A stretch of DNA of 64,000 nt from Alviniconcha marisindica (Eukaryota; Mollusca; Gastropoda; Provannidae): contig JABMCL010003290.1 of the NCBI GenBank assembly GCA_018857735.1, positions 1-64,000 of the forward strand. The letters run 5' to 3'. A program made the position numbers and the translations under genes. Shown here piece by piece: positions 11,578 through 22,205 of this stretch; position 1 is the stretch's first letter, and each line of letters begins with the position of its first letter. The notes below the pieces were generated by a model. The model was not told where the DNA came from, made no database searches, and worked only from the letters and a program-made list of their open reading frames with translations.

Positions 11578-11993
11578 AAAATCAAATGGTATTCAGATAT
11601 TCTCAGTATCTGTTTTTAAACCCCAAGTGCAATACTACTAACTGTACAATGGTTGCACTTTACAATAAGGAAAGTTTATGTGTTTTAAATGTACATTATG
11701 ATGCTAAAAATAGACATACATGTGACTACATGATACGTTATGCATCAAAATTGGATACTGTCTTGTTGTTTTCTGATTTCGTTGACCGAAGTTAATGCTT
11801 TTTGTCTCCCATCAGAAACATTTGAGAGCAAGAGTATTTTAAATCATAATAAAGTGATACATTTTGGTGCAAAGTGATTTCTAATAATGGATGTGCCTGT
11901 GTTGTCTAGGCCGCAAGTACCTTATGCACACTGGCTGTGTATCACTTACAAAACTACCTAGAACAAAGTTTAACTGCATACATTTGAACTTAT

Positions 11994-12285
11994 ATTCTTT
12001 ACAAAAGAAACACACAAAGTTTGTCAATTGTGTGAAACAAAGGTCACAACAAATCCGAAACTAGGTCAAAATCGTAAAAGTAGGTCAACTGAAGAAAAAC
12101 AGACTTATAATTATCTTTTGATTGTGTTCACTGTAACACTAAATTCTTTACAGAAAAACACAAAGTTTGTTGATCGTGCTGAACAAAAGGTCACAACAAA
12201 TCCAGAACTAGGTCAAAATCATAAAAGTAGGTCAACTAAAGAAGAAGGTTTATGTTTTTGATTGTGTTCACTGTAACGTTATGGA
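11994..12285 (+). repeat. Two-unit tandem repeat, period about 146 bp
   Basis: Both units share CACAAAGTTTGT, GGTCACAACAAATCC, AACTAGGTCAAAATC and GATTGTGTTCACTGTAAC. Unit 1 begins near 11994 and unit 2 near 12141. Confidence 0.85.
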
Positions 12286-12429
12286 CGGGTGGTGGATGTT
12301 TGAAATGATGATGATGATAATTATATGTTTCAATGGAACCCTAAACAAATCTGCAAACTATCAATTCAGAAGATGTAATCCAGTGTTCCGACAGGACAAT
12401 AAATTCATAGCTTGAACAGAAGTGAAGCT

Positions 12430-14420
12430 GCAACAACTCGCACAAAGTCAGCTGGAAGATTTGAATGCTGTCATCAAGCTAGTCTGCATTGAAGTCTCCT
12501 TCAAAGTAGCATTAAGCCATACATGGGAAGTTGGCAGCTGCATACTTGCATCTTGTTTTAAGGCCTTGTTTGCAGTCACAGTGGATCAGCTCGTGGTATG
12601 GGTCCTCAGCCTGGTGAAGCATTGTCCATATTGGCTTCCATGGTTGTTCTTTGTCCTTGGTCCATCCCCAGGCGGATGGAGATGGCAACCTTGGTGCTCT
12701 GTTGAGATATATGTGTTGATGGCTTTGCATCCTTGGGAGAACAGCTTTTGCCTTGCATTCACTGTTGTTACTGTACTCTTCTTTTCATGCATGAACACAA
12801 CAAATTGCTCAATCTTCTCAAATGCTTCTTGTGACAGATTTGCTGTCTCAGTACCAAGTTCAAAAAAGCCAACGTCACTGTAGGGAATGCAGTCCATGTA
12901 TTTCAGGCCTTCAGTTTTCCTTTCCAGCCAAAGAATGGGACCGTGTCACAACTAGTTATAGCGTGAAAGGCAGAAAAAGCTCTTGATTTGTCTGCAACAA
13001 GACTTGAAGCAGTCGCATGGGCTGCAATGTATCCAAAATGTTTTCCAGTCCCAAATGCAACCCACAACTCTTCCACCTTTATTTATTCAACAACAGAGAT
13101 TGCTAGTACAACAACGTCAGTGTCAGCAGTTCATATTATCTTCTTCTGCAGCATGAAGAAATACTTGTGTGTCTGCCTTTTCGTGGGTGCATCCACTCAC
13201 ACGGTTCAGGTCTATTTTTGTGGATGATGAGACCACGCTGTCACCGCAAGTGGAGACGAGTATTGTGCGTGAAACTTGACTTTTTTTCAATTTCTTTGAC
13301 AAGAAAGAAGAAAGAAAAAAGTCACTCTTTTCTCACTGTTCTTCAAGAAGCTCTTCCAGGTGGAAGGTAATGGTGCCAAAGGTAACACCTTATGACGTTG
13401 ACCATGGCCCCGTTTGCTTCTTGTCCCAGCCTCCAAGCTGTCTGCGAGATAAACGTCCCAAACAGTATCCAACCGTCGAACACTCTGAAGTTGTCCAAAA
13501 ATGTACGGCAAGAAGACACTGTTGCTGTAGTCCTGGGAAGTGTTTGGTGTCCTGGAGGAGAGCATTTGAACAGCAAATGCACCGTTAAGGATCTTCATAT
13601 CTGCTTCAGGTGAGCTGTCTGCAGCAATGTATGCAGCAGTGTCTTTGCTGATCAGTTGTTCCTCTTCCTGCATACAAGGTTCAAGCTCAGTTCCACTGAT
13701 AAAACCAGAAAGCTCTTCAATGGTGATATCATGCTAGCAGGATCAACCGTCTCTTCATTTTCAGCATTGTTTGTTTCATCTACCAGGACTTCTTCCTCAT
13801 CAGCATTCCCAGATCCAAGAGGGTTCAAGACACTATAGCAAGTCTGCCTTTTTACCTGTCCGCATATCACCCAGTTTGCTCAGTGACGGTGGTGGTGGCT
13901 GGTTTTCATGCCTGAAAAATTCTGGCAGGTCCCCTTTCATTGTTTGGCACGCAATGTAAAGCCGCGAAAACAACATGCAGCCATTGTGGAGGATTGTCAG
14001 GGAAGATCTTTTAGCCTTCCGTTGCTGCAAAAACACATGCAGCTTGTTCGTTTGCAGAGGCTTTTTGATTGGTTTTGTTCTCTTTTCAAGCCTTTCCTCA
14101 AGCTATGGCTGAGAAAGGATGACACTTTTTCTGCACAACAAATTAGCCATTGCCTCCGAGTTGACACATGTCATGAAGGTACACTGATATCCATCTGGCG
14201 CAGTTCATGTGGTCAAGGTCAAAACAACAACAACATGGTAACAGCTTTGTCAGTGTTTGTATAAACTGATTGAAGTTTGCAGTTCAGATGGATTGAGTGA
14301 ACTGAAGAATGCTCAGCTCCAACTCCAGCACACAGCTCCAATATGGAAACATCGGGAGCAGCCAATGTTTCTTGATACAGTCTTCAAATATCTCATTTTT
14401 GTCCTCCCTTTTCTCAAATG
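12430..14420 (-). pseudogene. Decayed copy of a multi-copy invertebrate gene family (CXC-like C-terminus)
   Basis: Read from 14420 downwards with many frameshifts, the minus strand gives FPYWSCVLELELSILQFTQS; ARW then YLHDM; LFSRLYIACQT; LPEFFRHENQPPPPSLS with GDMRTGKKADLL; VFLPYIFGQLQSVRRLDTVW; TRSKRGHGQRHKV; CTHEKADTQVFLHAAE; GTGKHFGYIAAHA; a CDTVPFFGWKGK block; EKIEQFVVFMHEKKST; then CDCKQG..TRCKY..ANFPC. I recognise this order of blocks from a repetitive gene family common in cnidarian and mollusc genomes, whose function is uncertain. The last part resembles cysteine-rich CXC repeats, and the 'EADT'/'CDTV' blocks are reminiscent of PIN/FEN-like folds, but that is a guess. Stops and shifts make it a pseudogene, probably moved here by a mobile element. 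Confidence 0.7.
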
Positions 14421-14638
14421 GTCTGTGATGCAAGATGCAGAGTGCAGCAGCAGTGAAGTTTCATGCAAAGGTAGACTGGAACGGGTGTCTCTTTGGTTTT
14501 TATATGGCGACGAGTTTGTGTCTGGGTGTCTTGTTTTTGTGAACCAAACTCATTTTTACTATTGAATATCATCATCTGGGAGATTGTTGATACAGCCTGT
14601 GTTTGACAAGACACTGCTAGCACACCACCCTCAGTCTG

Positions 14639-14691
<53 letters not shown>

Positions 14692-14692
14692 C
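14639..14692. repeat. (CA)n microsatellite
   Basis: About 26 dinucleotide units just outside the decayed gene copy. Confidence 0.95.
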
Positions 14693-14885
14693 ACACAGAG
14701 CTTGATCATAGACAGATTTGAAGGGACATAAAATAAAATATATAAAAAACTACTTAAAATTGGACTTTTCTGACTTCAAACAAGTCTGTGACATAATTGT
14801 AAACAATTTATTCATGAGAGGCATAACACAAATCAGCATTAATATGACCACAACTGCTAACCATACACTTTACACCATCGCATTT

Positions 14886-15326
14886 GCATAGCTGTCAACC
14901 CCTTTTGGGAGTAAACTTTATTCCAGAGTTGGTGAACCTGTATTTCTCTTATGCAGGCTGGGGGGGTCTTTTGTGGGGGTCTTTTGTTTTTTCACTGGTG
15001 GCAGAAGCATTTTGAATTCCAACAGGCACATGTGGTAGTGGAAGGAAGAAGCAATGTTGTGCTGAATATGCATGCGCAACTTCAAATCTCATTTCCGATA
15101 AAATTTCTGAGCCTACTGCACTAGTCCAGTCAGTATGCATTTGGCAATGGCATGTGTCAGCTGTTCACTCAACAGTTTTTCAATCTTTTTGCTAGTTTAA
15201 AACAACAACAAAATCTCATGAAAATGATGTTTTCCTGTATCCATTTTCCAATATGGCCATATCCCCTCAAAATAATTATTTTTTAATTATTTTATACCAG
15301 TAAAATGTATAGGTTGACAGGTATGC
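14886..15326 (-). mobile_element. MITE with GCATACCTGTCAACC ends, copy 1
   Basis: It begins GCATAGCTGTCAACC and ends GGTTGACAGGTATGC, so the ends are inverted repeats. The 441-bp interior matches the reverse complement of 60761-61179, for example TTGAATTCCAA and CTCATGAAA blocks and the conserved ATGGCCATATCCCC/GGGGGATATGGACAT region. No transposase; superfamily not determined. Confidence 0.85.
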
Positions 15327-15539
15327 ATTTGCACGCGCAGACCTGATCCCTTTATTATGACGGATGCTGTCACAATTCTAGCACAATGAAATTGCCTTCA
15401 TTCTCAAAGACTATACATGGAAAGTATTACAATAAATCGGGAGGATGAACTATTTATCTGGGCCCTGCAAGCAGATTTAGCATGCATCATGTATTATCAA
15501 AGTCAGGCTGACATGGCTGCTGAAGCAGACCACCTCAGT

Positions 15540-15715
15540 GTAATATCCAAGGAGGCACTCGGAAATTCCTGGGGCATTTTAAGTCCTATTCTGGGTCACA
15601 AATATCATCAGAATCATCCAGATAGAAATTTGCAACCAAAAAGTGAGTTTGATCACATTTGTGTCTTTCCGTATGCGTATGCACCATTGACATTTGATTG
15701 AGATCTAGTTTCCAA
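15540..15715 (+). mobile_element. Half copy of the MITE seen at 21671-22074
   Basis: GTAATATCCAAGGAGGCA and GGAAATTCCTGGGGCATTTT followed by CACAAATATCATCAGAATCA match the left arm of the MITE at 21671. The right part resembles the reverse complement of its centre. Confidence 0.75.
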
Positions 15716-15989
15716 GGAACCGCGTGCACGCTTCCGCCATCTTGGTTGAGTGGAATATGGGTATTTTTTCTATCATGAACCATACATGTCATAACTGACT
15801 TTTCCTATTTTAAACAGTATTTAAAAAATCTATATTTATTTTCACGGGTAATAAAAATGTTACTTCCATTTCATTTATTCATCAGGCATATCAGAACTAC
15901 AAGATTCAGTGACTCCTTTGCTTCTACTCAAAATGTCAAACTGATTTGCTTTAACAAGTCCACTATCGTAGGCAACTCAGATCTTTGTT

Positions 15990-16110
15990 GTTGCGTATCC
16001 TCTGGTGGTGTTTATGTACCCTGTATTTACTTGCATGCCAGATGAGTTACCACAGGTGACTTGGGTATTTGTTGTTATTTTTGTGTGACATCTTTCAAAT
16101 GCTAATTAAC
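15990..16110 (+). repeat. TATGTACCTTGT repeat family, single unit
   Basis: The unit shares GGTGTTTATGTACC, GCCAGATGAG, TGTGTGACATCTTT and GCTAATTAACTCC with the tandem pair at 56912-57151. Family not identified. Confidence 0.75.
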
Positions 16111-16261
16111 TCCTATGTTAGTTAATTATGTAAAAAGAAAAGAAAAAAAGAAAAAAAAAAGTCAAAAGCATTATCATTTGCCACACTCATAATAATGGAA
16201 GATATATATTATAGTAGATAAAATTATATAACATATACAATTTTATACATCAGGCCCTGAG

Positions 16262-16262
<1 letters not shown>

Positions 16263-16319
<57 letters not shown>
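16263..16319. repeat. (CA)n microsatellite
   Basis: About 28 CA units in the nidogen intron. Confidence 0.95.
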
Positions 16320-16322
<3 letters not shown>

Positions 16323-16798
16323 CATCTAGCTTACATACATACACCCATACTATATACTTCTCAACCAGACATATTCACCTATCACATATGCACCACCCAA
16401 ATCTAGCTGGGCAGCCATCTGTCACTTAAACAAAATGGTTAAAACACACCTACAGAGGGCTGAGGAGTTGAGCTGAAGTCAGAACAAAAGCATTTCCTCT
16501 TCTGTTGGTTTTCTATGCCAGTGATCTGATGGCACAAGGGTTCAAATTCCCCATACAGGGCATGCTCATGGTCCTTCAAAAGAGATTTAACTTTGTGTAA
16601 CATCTGCTGGTTACCAAACAAGGTTAAAGTTATAACTTGGTTACAGATTGTTTTAGAGCTAAAATTCACAACTCTCTAAAATGAGTTTCCCTGCTGAATA
16701 TTAAGATTATAAAACCAGCAAATAAAGGCAAAGGTGAATTTGCAAATTATATAATGTTCATAAATAATGTTAGTTGTTTTCCATGAGATTATATTTAC

Positions 16799-16896
16799 CT
16801 TTGCCTGTGTTCATGTCAGCAGCCTTAATATCCCCATCAGGACCTGTATTTCCAATTTGAAACATCCAAACCCCAGGGATGTTTACATTGGACTCA
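16799..16896 (-). CDS. nid: Nidogen-like gene, end of NIDO domain exon
   Basis: This small 98-nt exon encodes ESNVNIPGVWMFQIG and then a Gly/Asp/Asn-rich linker ending NTGK. 'SN...PG.W.F.I' is the conserved last strand of NIDO. The acceptor is ttttattttccag ending at 16897 and the donor is gtaaat from 16798. Its phases (2 at the start, 1 at the end) fit both neighbours, and the split codon with the upstream exon reads Asn. A tRNA-like SINE starts about 28 bp upstream of the acceptor on the other strand. The intron that follows is about 15 kb, and a further exon hidden in it cannot be excluded because phase 1 to phase 1 exons could be inserted without breaking frame. Confidence 0.88.
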
Positions 16897-16924
16897 CTGG
16901 AAAATAAAACAAAGTATAAATGCA

Positions 16925-17095
16925 ATGGGGTGGGATGCATCTTAATTGGTAGAGCATCAGATTGAAACACTTCTGTTCTGTGAATGACTTTGCACCATGT
17001 GTCTTCTTCTTTTTAATTAGGAAAAAAATAAAAAATAAAAATTATGATCGCACTGGCTGACTGGGAGTAATACACCAACTTACTTACTTACTTTT
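16925..17095 (+). mobile_element. tRNA-derived SINE with LINE-type tail
   Basis: The head has a tRNA-like box A region, TTAATTGGTAGAGCATCAGA, in GGGATGCATC context. The box B is degenerate (GTTCTGTGAATGAC). The tail reads CTGGCTGACTGGGAGTAATA, CACCAACTTACTTACTTAC, then T-rich. The tail matches the 3' end of the LINE at 25962-28969, so the SINE could use that LINE's machinery. It starts about 28 bp upstream of a nidogen acceptor, on the opposite strand. Confidence 0.7.
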
Positions 17096-17428
17096 TTAAT
17101 TGTGACTTTCTAAACACAGCAACACTCAATATGTCAAACAAGAATACAAATAATTGCAGCAAACTAAAATACATCTTAAGAACAAAACAAAACAAAAACC
17201 ATTACTGTCTAAAGCTTCACAACATACAAATTCAGCAAAGTAAGGCAGATGAATTTTCAGGAGACAGAGAGAGAGAATTACAAAATCATTTTAAATGAAT
17301 AAAGAAAAGTAACGGAAGAGTGAATATCTCTCTATCTGTTGCTGCACTATGTATACTGTAAAAAGCAAGACCACATCTAGCAAGATTGGAAGTTAAACGA
17401 CGGCACACACACTCATATATATAACACA

Positions 17429-19418
17429 TTAAAGGACAAGTCCAAGGTTTGGGGTGATTTTTGACACAATTTCCGTTAAAGTTCGCTGAGAACAATGATG
17501 TAGGTGAAATTGTGATCTGAAAACAGGCATTTTCTGACGTACCGAAAGCGTCACCATGATGCCAAAAATCATGTGCACATATGCGCACTACGTCACTCTG
17601 GGGAGTCACTGCAAAATGGCTAGTAGCCACAGGGTAACCAACTTTGAAAATATTCCAGTTCAAATCTCCAAGGATGAAGCTCCGACGCCATTGTCAGTAG
17701 TTGGGCCTTTGTTTATTTCCTCCTTGTTATTTCATCTTTCTCTAACCTTGTTAGGTGCGTGGCATTTCAGTCTTTTTCGTTGTGTTTACTCTAGCTTTAA
17801 CAACATGCTAGACCTCATCAGAGAGCCTGCCTTTTATTGGGTGTTTTATTTTATCTTCCCAATTTATCCTTGTTTGTTTTCATCATATGTCAAAATGAAA
17901 AAGTTTTGTTCGTTCTAGTTCAATAGACTAGCGATTTCATGGCCTCCCTGGGTTAGGGTTTGGGGTTGGGTTAGTTACCGGTTCTTGCCATTCACTGTTT
18001 TTTCTCTTGGCTTGCCCTTTTGTTTCTAAGGGTTATATCGTTCATTTACGATGTACGAGTGAGGGGGATGTTTAACAAGACCTTTCATTCTTTCTTTGTG
18101 CGGGGTAGTTCGTGAGCGTCTGTTGCCCTGCCATGTTATTGTCACTGCTAAGTGGGTTGTATCGTCTACACGGATTAAGTGTATCCAGCCTTTGTCCCAT
18201 TGCTCGCTGACATTACTTGCCTCCTCTTTCTTTTCAGAAAGTGTTGTTGTTGTTTTGTCTCTCTTTTCCCCTTCTTTTTCACCATGCATTCTTTCTTTTT
18301 ATCTTTGGTTTGATTGGCCATTTCATACCCACTTGTTAGCTTGCCTGATTAGGGCAGCCATTTTGTATTTTTCTTGTCGTCTGCATTTGTTTACATCCCG
18401 ATGCTTTGTCATCGGGAGTCCTGTTAAGCGTTTTGCTTTATCAGCCTGCAGCCTTTGTTTTTCTAGATGGAAGCCAGGTTAGTGAGGGGTTAGTTTAGAG
18501 TTAGTTATGGTTAGTTTGGCTTTCCATGTGTTTGTCGTTGACACAGTTATTTTTGCTCTGTGCTCTTCTGACACTTGTCGTCCATTCCTTTGTTGCAGAC
18601 AGTAGTCTATTAGACTGTTGTGATTCGGTGGTGTTTTTTGTTTTTGTTTTTCTCCACCTTATGCTTGCAGGTAGGCAACTGTTTGCGATTTTAAGGTGGT
18701 TTCAGCTGTTTTGTTTCTTTCATTTGGTGTCAGCTGTTTGCTTTGTCTTTGCCTTGTTAGCGCTTGTTTCAGGGTATCAGGGTATCTCTGTTTTTGGTAT
18801 CATGCTGTGTGCTTGCTGCTCATCAGCTTCATCCTTGGAGATTCAAACTCTATTTATTTCCAAGTTGGTTACCCTGTGGACAGCTCTACAAATTCCGCTT
18901 TGAAGCAAACACCATTTGGTATTCTGCCATAAAGTTTACGAAATCGCACTCAGCGAAGTGCTCACTACACAAATGGGCGTGACTGAGGCACAGCATCAAA
19001 GACAGCTCGTTTGAATTGTACAAATTTGACCCATTTTCGCCTCACAGTGGGTCAATTCCGCGGGAACTCATGCATAGTTATCTTTGGGTTGCTTGTGAGT
19101 TGTTCCAGTTTGCTGCAACACAGTAGGCCGGCATGGTTAGAGCTTTTTGTCAACCACACGCACACACATTCAATGAACGGTCTAAGATGGCAACCGCACT
19201 GACTCCCCAGACTGACGTCACTTCCGAGAAAGTCACATGACTGATGGAGAACCCGAGACAGCAGTCTCAGCCAGCCTACAGAAAATAAAATTGATTAAAA
19301 ACCAACATAAACATTTTTTTTCCATTTTTTATTTCATTAAATCTCAAAGTAGTGACTCATTTGTTAATCATTTTGATGGTCATTTTGCATACTTAAAAAC
19401 CTTGGACTTTTCCTTTAA
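17429..19418. mobile_element. TTAA-flanked DNA transposon with long inverted arms (about 2 kb)
   Basis: The left end is TTAA + AGGACAAGTCCAAGGTTT and the right end is AAACCTTGGACTTTTCCT + TTAA, so 17 of 18 bp match. Inverted similarity continues inside, for example GGTAACCAACTTTGAAAATA and CAAATCTCCAAGGATGAAGC against their complements near 18830-18890. TTAA target sites are typical of piggyBac and Kolobok elements, and the AGG end fits Kolobok better. The T-rich centre (17700-18830) has no recognisable transposase. Confidence 0.8.
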
Positions 19419-19584
19419 AAATTATGACCAAAAGGAAAGTGAAACAGTACAATAATGCAAGAAAATATAAATATTAAAAATTGATTTTTTGTGTGAAATA
19501 CAAATGTAAAACTTGACAAGAACATGCAAGGGGAAAAAAATTCACATTTCATGTCACAGTGTCTAGCAAATGGAAGAAAAAAAG

Positions 19585-20030
19585 TATCAAGGTGGCTTAG
19601 TGAGTGCCTGACATGCTTTCCTTTTGAATGTTTTTAATTCCATGGGGTATCTGAGATGATGAGGTAAACTATTCCACACTAAAGAGCCTCAAAAGGAAAA
19701 ACTCATTTTAAAGATATATATCAGTCCTTGTTCTGGGCAAAAGTTGTTTATTCCCATGAATGTAAAGACATTCAGAAGGAATCATAAGATGTTTCAGGTA
19801 CTGCAGGGTTTGGCAGTGAACAACCTTTTGCATTAGAACACATTTGTTGAGTAATAGTTGTTTGTCTAGAGGGAGTAGTTTGACAGCACAGCACTTTTGT
19901 TTGTAGTCCATATTAGGAATTGGCTTTAAGAGTTTTATGGACATTTGTGGAGAGAATACAGTTGCTTCATGTGCAGCACACAGGCACATCCACCCCATGC
20001 ATTTAAAACATAATTTATGTGTGACATAAT
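19585..20030 (-). pseudogene. LINE ORF2 C-terminal fragment
   Basis: The minus strand reads LLPLDKQLLLNKCVLMQKVV, then LQYLKHL, LLPRTRTDIY, then after a frame change KMSFSF and LVWNSLPHHLRYPMELKTFK. 'P...YL..L' and 'WNSLP..(I/L)R....L..FK' are the standard end of CR1/L2-like ORF2. Truncated at its 5' side. Confidence 0.75.
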
Positions 20031-20169
20031 GTGCGCAAAGGAAAGGGCCAATTTTGCTTCATGGTTAACAATTTGGCTTTGTTTTGAAGAAGAAGAGAGA
20101 TAATATTACAGCACATATATAGGACTGCTGCAACAAGACTCCTTGGAATGATGAGAAACCATATGGCAG

Positions 20170-20725
20170 ATGCACTTCAACCCTAGTAAGTGCACAAAGA
20201 TCTGGATAGCCCCGAAGAGAAAACCAGCGCTCCCAATATCCTACAGCTTCCATGGACAGGAGAATGGACCGGCAGCAAAAAAATGACAAGACAGGAAGAG
20301 CAAAGGACTAAGCATAAAAACAAGAGAGGAGATAGGAAAAGGGACTCAAGTGCAGTTTCAAACTCTTGCAACTAAAAACAATATTCGACAACTCAAGAGT
20401 GACATAGACAAACTGACTTCTCAGGTCATGTTCAGATTAGATAAACTAGTGGGGAGATGTTTTGATGCAGAAAAAGAAATTGGCAGCCTCAAGAGCAATA
20501 TCCCTCTGTGACAAAAGAAAATGCAGAGATAACAGAGCAGCCTGAGAAGGCAGGAGCAGAAGACACTGAGAATTCTCAGCGACCAGAATGAACAGCAGCA
20601 GTACGACCACAAAGGTAATCTGAGAGTACGCAACATGAAGGTGAAGGGCAGGGAGACCACTGATGAGTGCGCCAAGAAGTGCTGCCTGATCTTCACAGAC
20701 CTGATCAGTGTCCCCACAACTGTTA
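20170..20725 (+). pseudogene. LINE ORF1-like fragment
   Basis: With frame changes the plus strand gives a Lys/Glu/Gln-rich segment (MTRQEEQRTKHKNKRGDRKR), a heptad-like stretch around ENAEITEQPEKAGAEDTEN and then NLRVRNMKVKGRETTDECAK. A coiled coil followed by 'NLRI.N(I/V)....E' is the layout of L1-type ORF1 proteins with an RRM. A second copy of the first part is at 35225-35345. Broken by stops. Confidence 0.55.
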
Positions 20726-20837
20726 ACAGATAAGTCCAGGATTGTTCTTAAAAAAAGTCGCTGTGATTGTGTTTAGCATCACTGATAATATCTGGTTGTG
20801 CACGTTTTTTCAAGACAAAGCGTTTACTGTACATAAG

Positions 20838-21180
20838 TTCTAAAGTGTTGCAACCCATGGAGGTGCTGAGCAAAGAATGAAGAGAACTGGACCAAGAACT
20901 GAGCCCTGTGGCACACCAGAGGAAACATCTGCAGGTCTTAAACTCTAGCCAATGACAGTCATAGTCTGAGTCCTACCAGCAAGGTAAGACTCAAACCACG
21001 AAGGAATAGTGCCAGAACTGCTGTAGAGAGATTGAAGTCTGTGAAAGAGAATATGGTGGTTGATAGTACTTATTGAAGGCAGAAGACAGGTTGAGAAGGG
21101 TCAAGACAGACACATTACCAGGATCTAGAGCAATCTGAATATCATCAGGGTTCAGGTTAACCTGGTATTTCTGGTAGGGT
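20838..21180 (-). pseudogene. LINE reverse transcriptase palm fragment
   Basis: The minus strand with one or two frame changes reads VLTLLNLSSAFN, then SWFESYLAGRTQTMTVI and VSSGVPQGSVLGPVLFIL. 'DLS.AFDTVDH', 'WF.SYL..R.Q.V' and 'GVPQGSVLGP.LF' are RT motifs of CR1/L2-like LINEs. This is the part missing from the LINE at 6911-9190, although a common origin is not shown. Confidence 0.75.
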
Positions 21181-21182
21181 GC

Positions 21183-22205
21183 CTTGGGGGAACTTCATCC
21201 AAACAGGTACGTTTGATTCACATGCACGCTTCGAGACAGTTCTGTCACACTGGCTCAACCAACACAAGCTCGTTGTGGTTTGTAGACACCTTCGACCAAT
21301 CGCAGACTAGTATACAACATAACTATCCATGTTAATCTCATGAATATGAAATAAAACCTTCTTTTTCTGATATATGTGATATGGGGGAATTTTGACCACA
21401 TTGGGGGAACTTCGTCCAGCGTCTCGGGGGAACTTCATCCAAACATAAAGAGAACACACACAATGAAAGAAAAAGGATAAGAAAGACGTCCAAACTAGTA
21501 GGAAGTTCAGTGTTTTTAGAAAGACTGAATGTGAACTTTTTCAGCATAAACGTGGAACACCTGGAGTAAACTCAGCAGTGTAAAGCCAACCAACACATGT
21601 TTTATTTCCAAAAGCCTAACTCTGGTCCCACAAAGTTGACACTGAAAGTTCTTTCAGTTCATAGTTTACCGGTAATATTCAAGGAGACAGTCAGAAATTC
21701 CTGGGACATTTTAAATGCCATTTTGGTCCACAAATATCATCAGAATCACTCAAACGGGGTCATATAAGATCTATGAAGCCAACATTTGCAACAAAAGTGA
21801 CTGATTCATCTGTAAATGGGTGAGTCCTCAGTACATGATCAATTGTTTTGCCGACATCAGCACTCAGGAAGGGTGCACGGTTACTCAGAAATTAGATCTA
21901 GATCAATTGTCTGAAAGGAGCATATGCATACTGTGGCACAAATATCATTAAACTAACTTTCTGTTGCAAATTTTGGGTTTATTCACTTCATATGACCCTG
22001 TTTTCATGATTCTGATGATATTTGTGACCTGTTATGTCCCAGGAATTTTCAACCACCTCTACGGATATTACCATTTATGAGTCTGCATTAGGCCTATACG
22101 CATTAGGCCTATAAGCAAGGGTAAACAGAAAGGGCGAATTTCCCCCAGGTGGTGTGGATGAAGTTCCCCCAAGCATAATTTATGTTGGGGGTCATTCGTC
22201 CACCT
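21183..22205. mobile_element. Possible TIR element with repeated GGGGGAACTTCRTCC motif
   Basis: GGGGGAACTTCATCC occurs at 21186 and 21426, GGGGGAACTTCGTCC at 21403, and a variant GGGGGAATTTTGACC at 21383. The inverted form GGATGAAGTTCCCCC is at 22156 and further variants are near 22127 and 22186. The opposite orientation at the two sides suggests terminal or subterminal inverted repeats. A MITE (21671-22074) sits in the middle. The outer boundaries are uncertain. Confidence 0.55.
21671..22074. mobile_element. MITE with 110-bp inverted arms, nested
   Basis: The left arm (CGGTAATATTCAAGGAGACA, AATTCCTGGGACA, CACAAATATCATCAGAATCA) is inverted at 21965-22074. The half copy at 15540-15715 supports the family. 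It lies inside the GGGGGAACTTC element. Confidence 0.8.

Larger units (their letters stand above)
1713..16798 (-). other. Nidogen intron, TE-rich (about 15.1 kb)
   Basis: This intron separates the last NIDO exon from the EGF exon. It holds C90, LINE/SINE tails, TIR element copy A, the palindromic TIR element with a nested LINE, tandem repeats, a decayed repeat-family gene and a MITE. From about 2530 to 3770, 10330 to 11500 and 15720 to 16260 I see no coding or repeat structure beyond AT-rich sequence and short simple repeats, except where listed separately. Confidence 0.8.

Noticed and set aside
16531..16562. GGGTTCAAATTCCCC, a good box B for a tRNA or SINE
   Set aside because: No box A or tRNA cloverleaf can be built around it; possibly a fragment of a second SINE.
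17690..18830. Several hydrophobic plus-strand frames in the TTAA element
   Set aside because: They are caused by T-rich sequence (Leu/Phe/Cys codons); overlapping frames and no transposase motifs.
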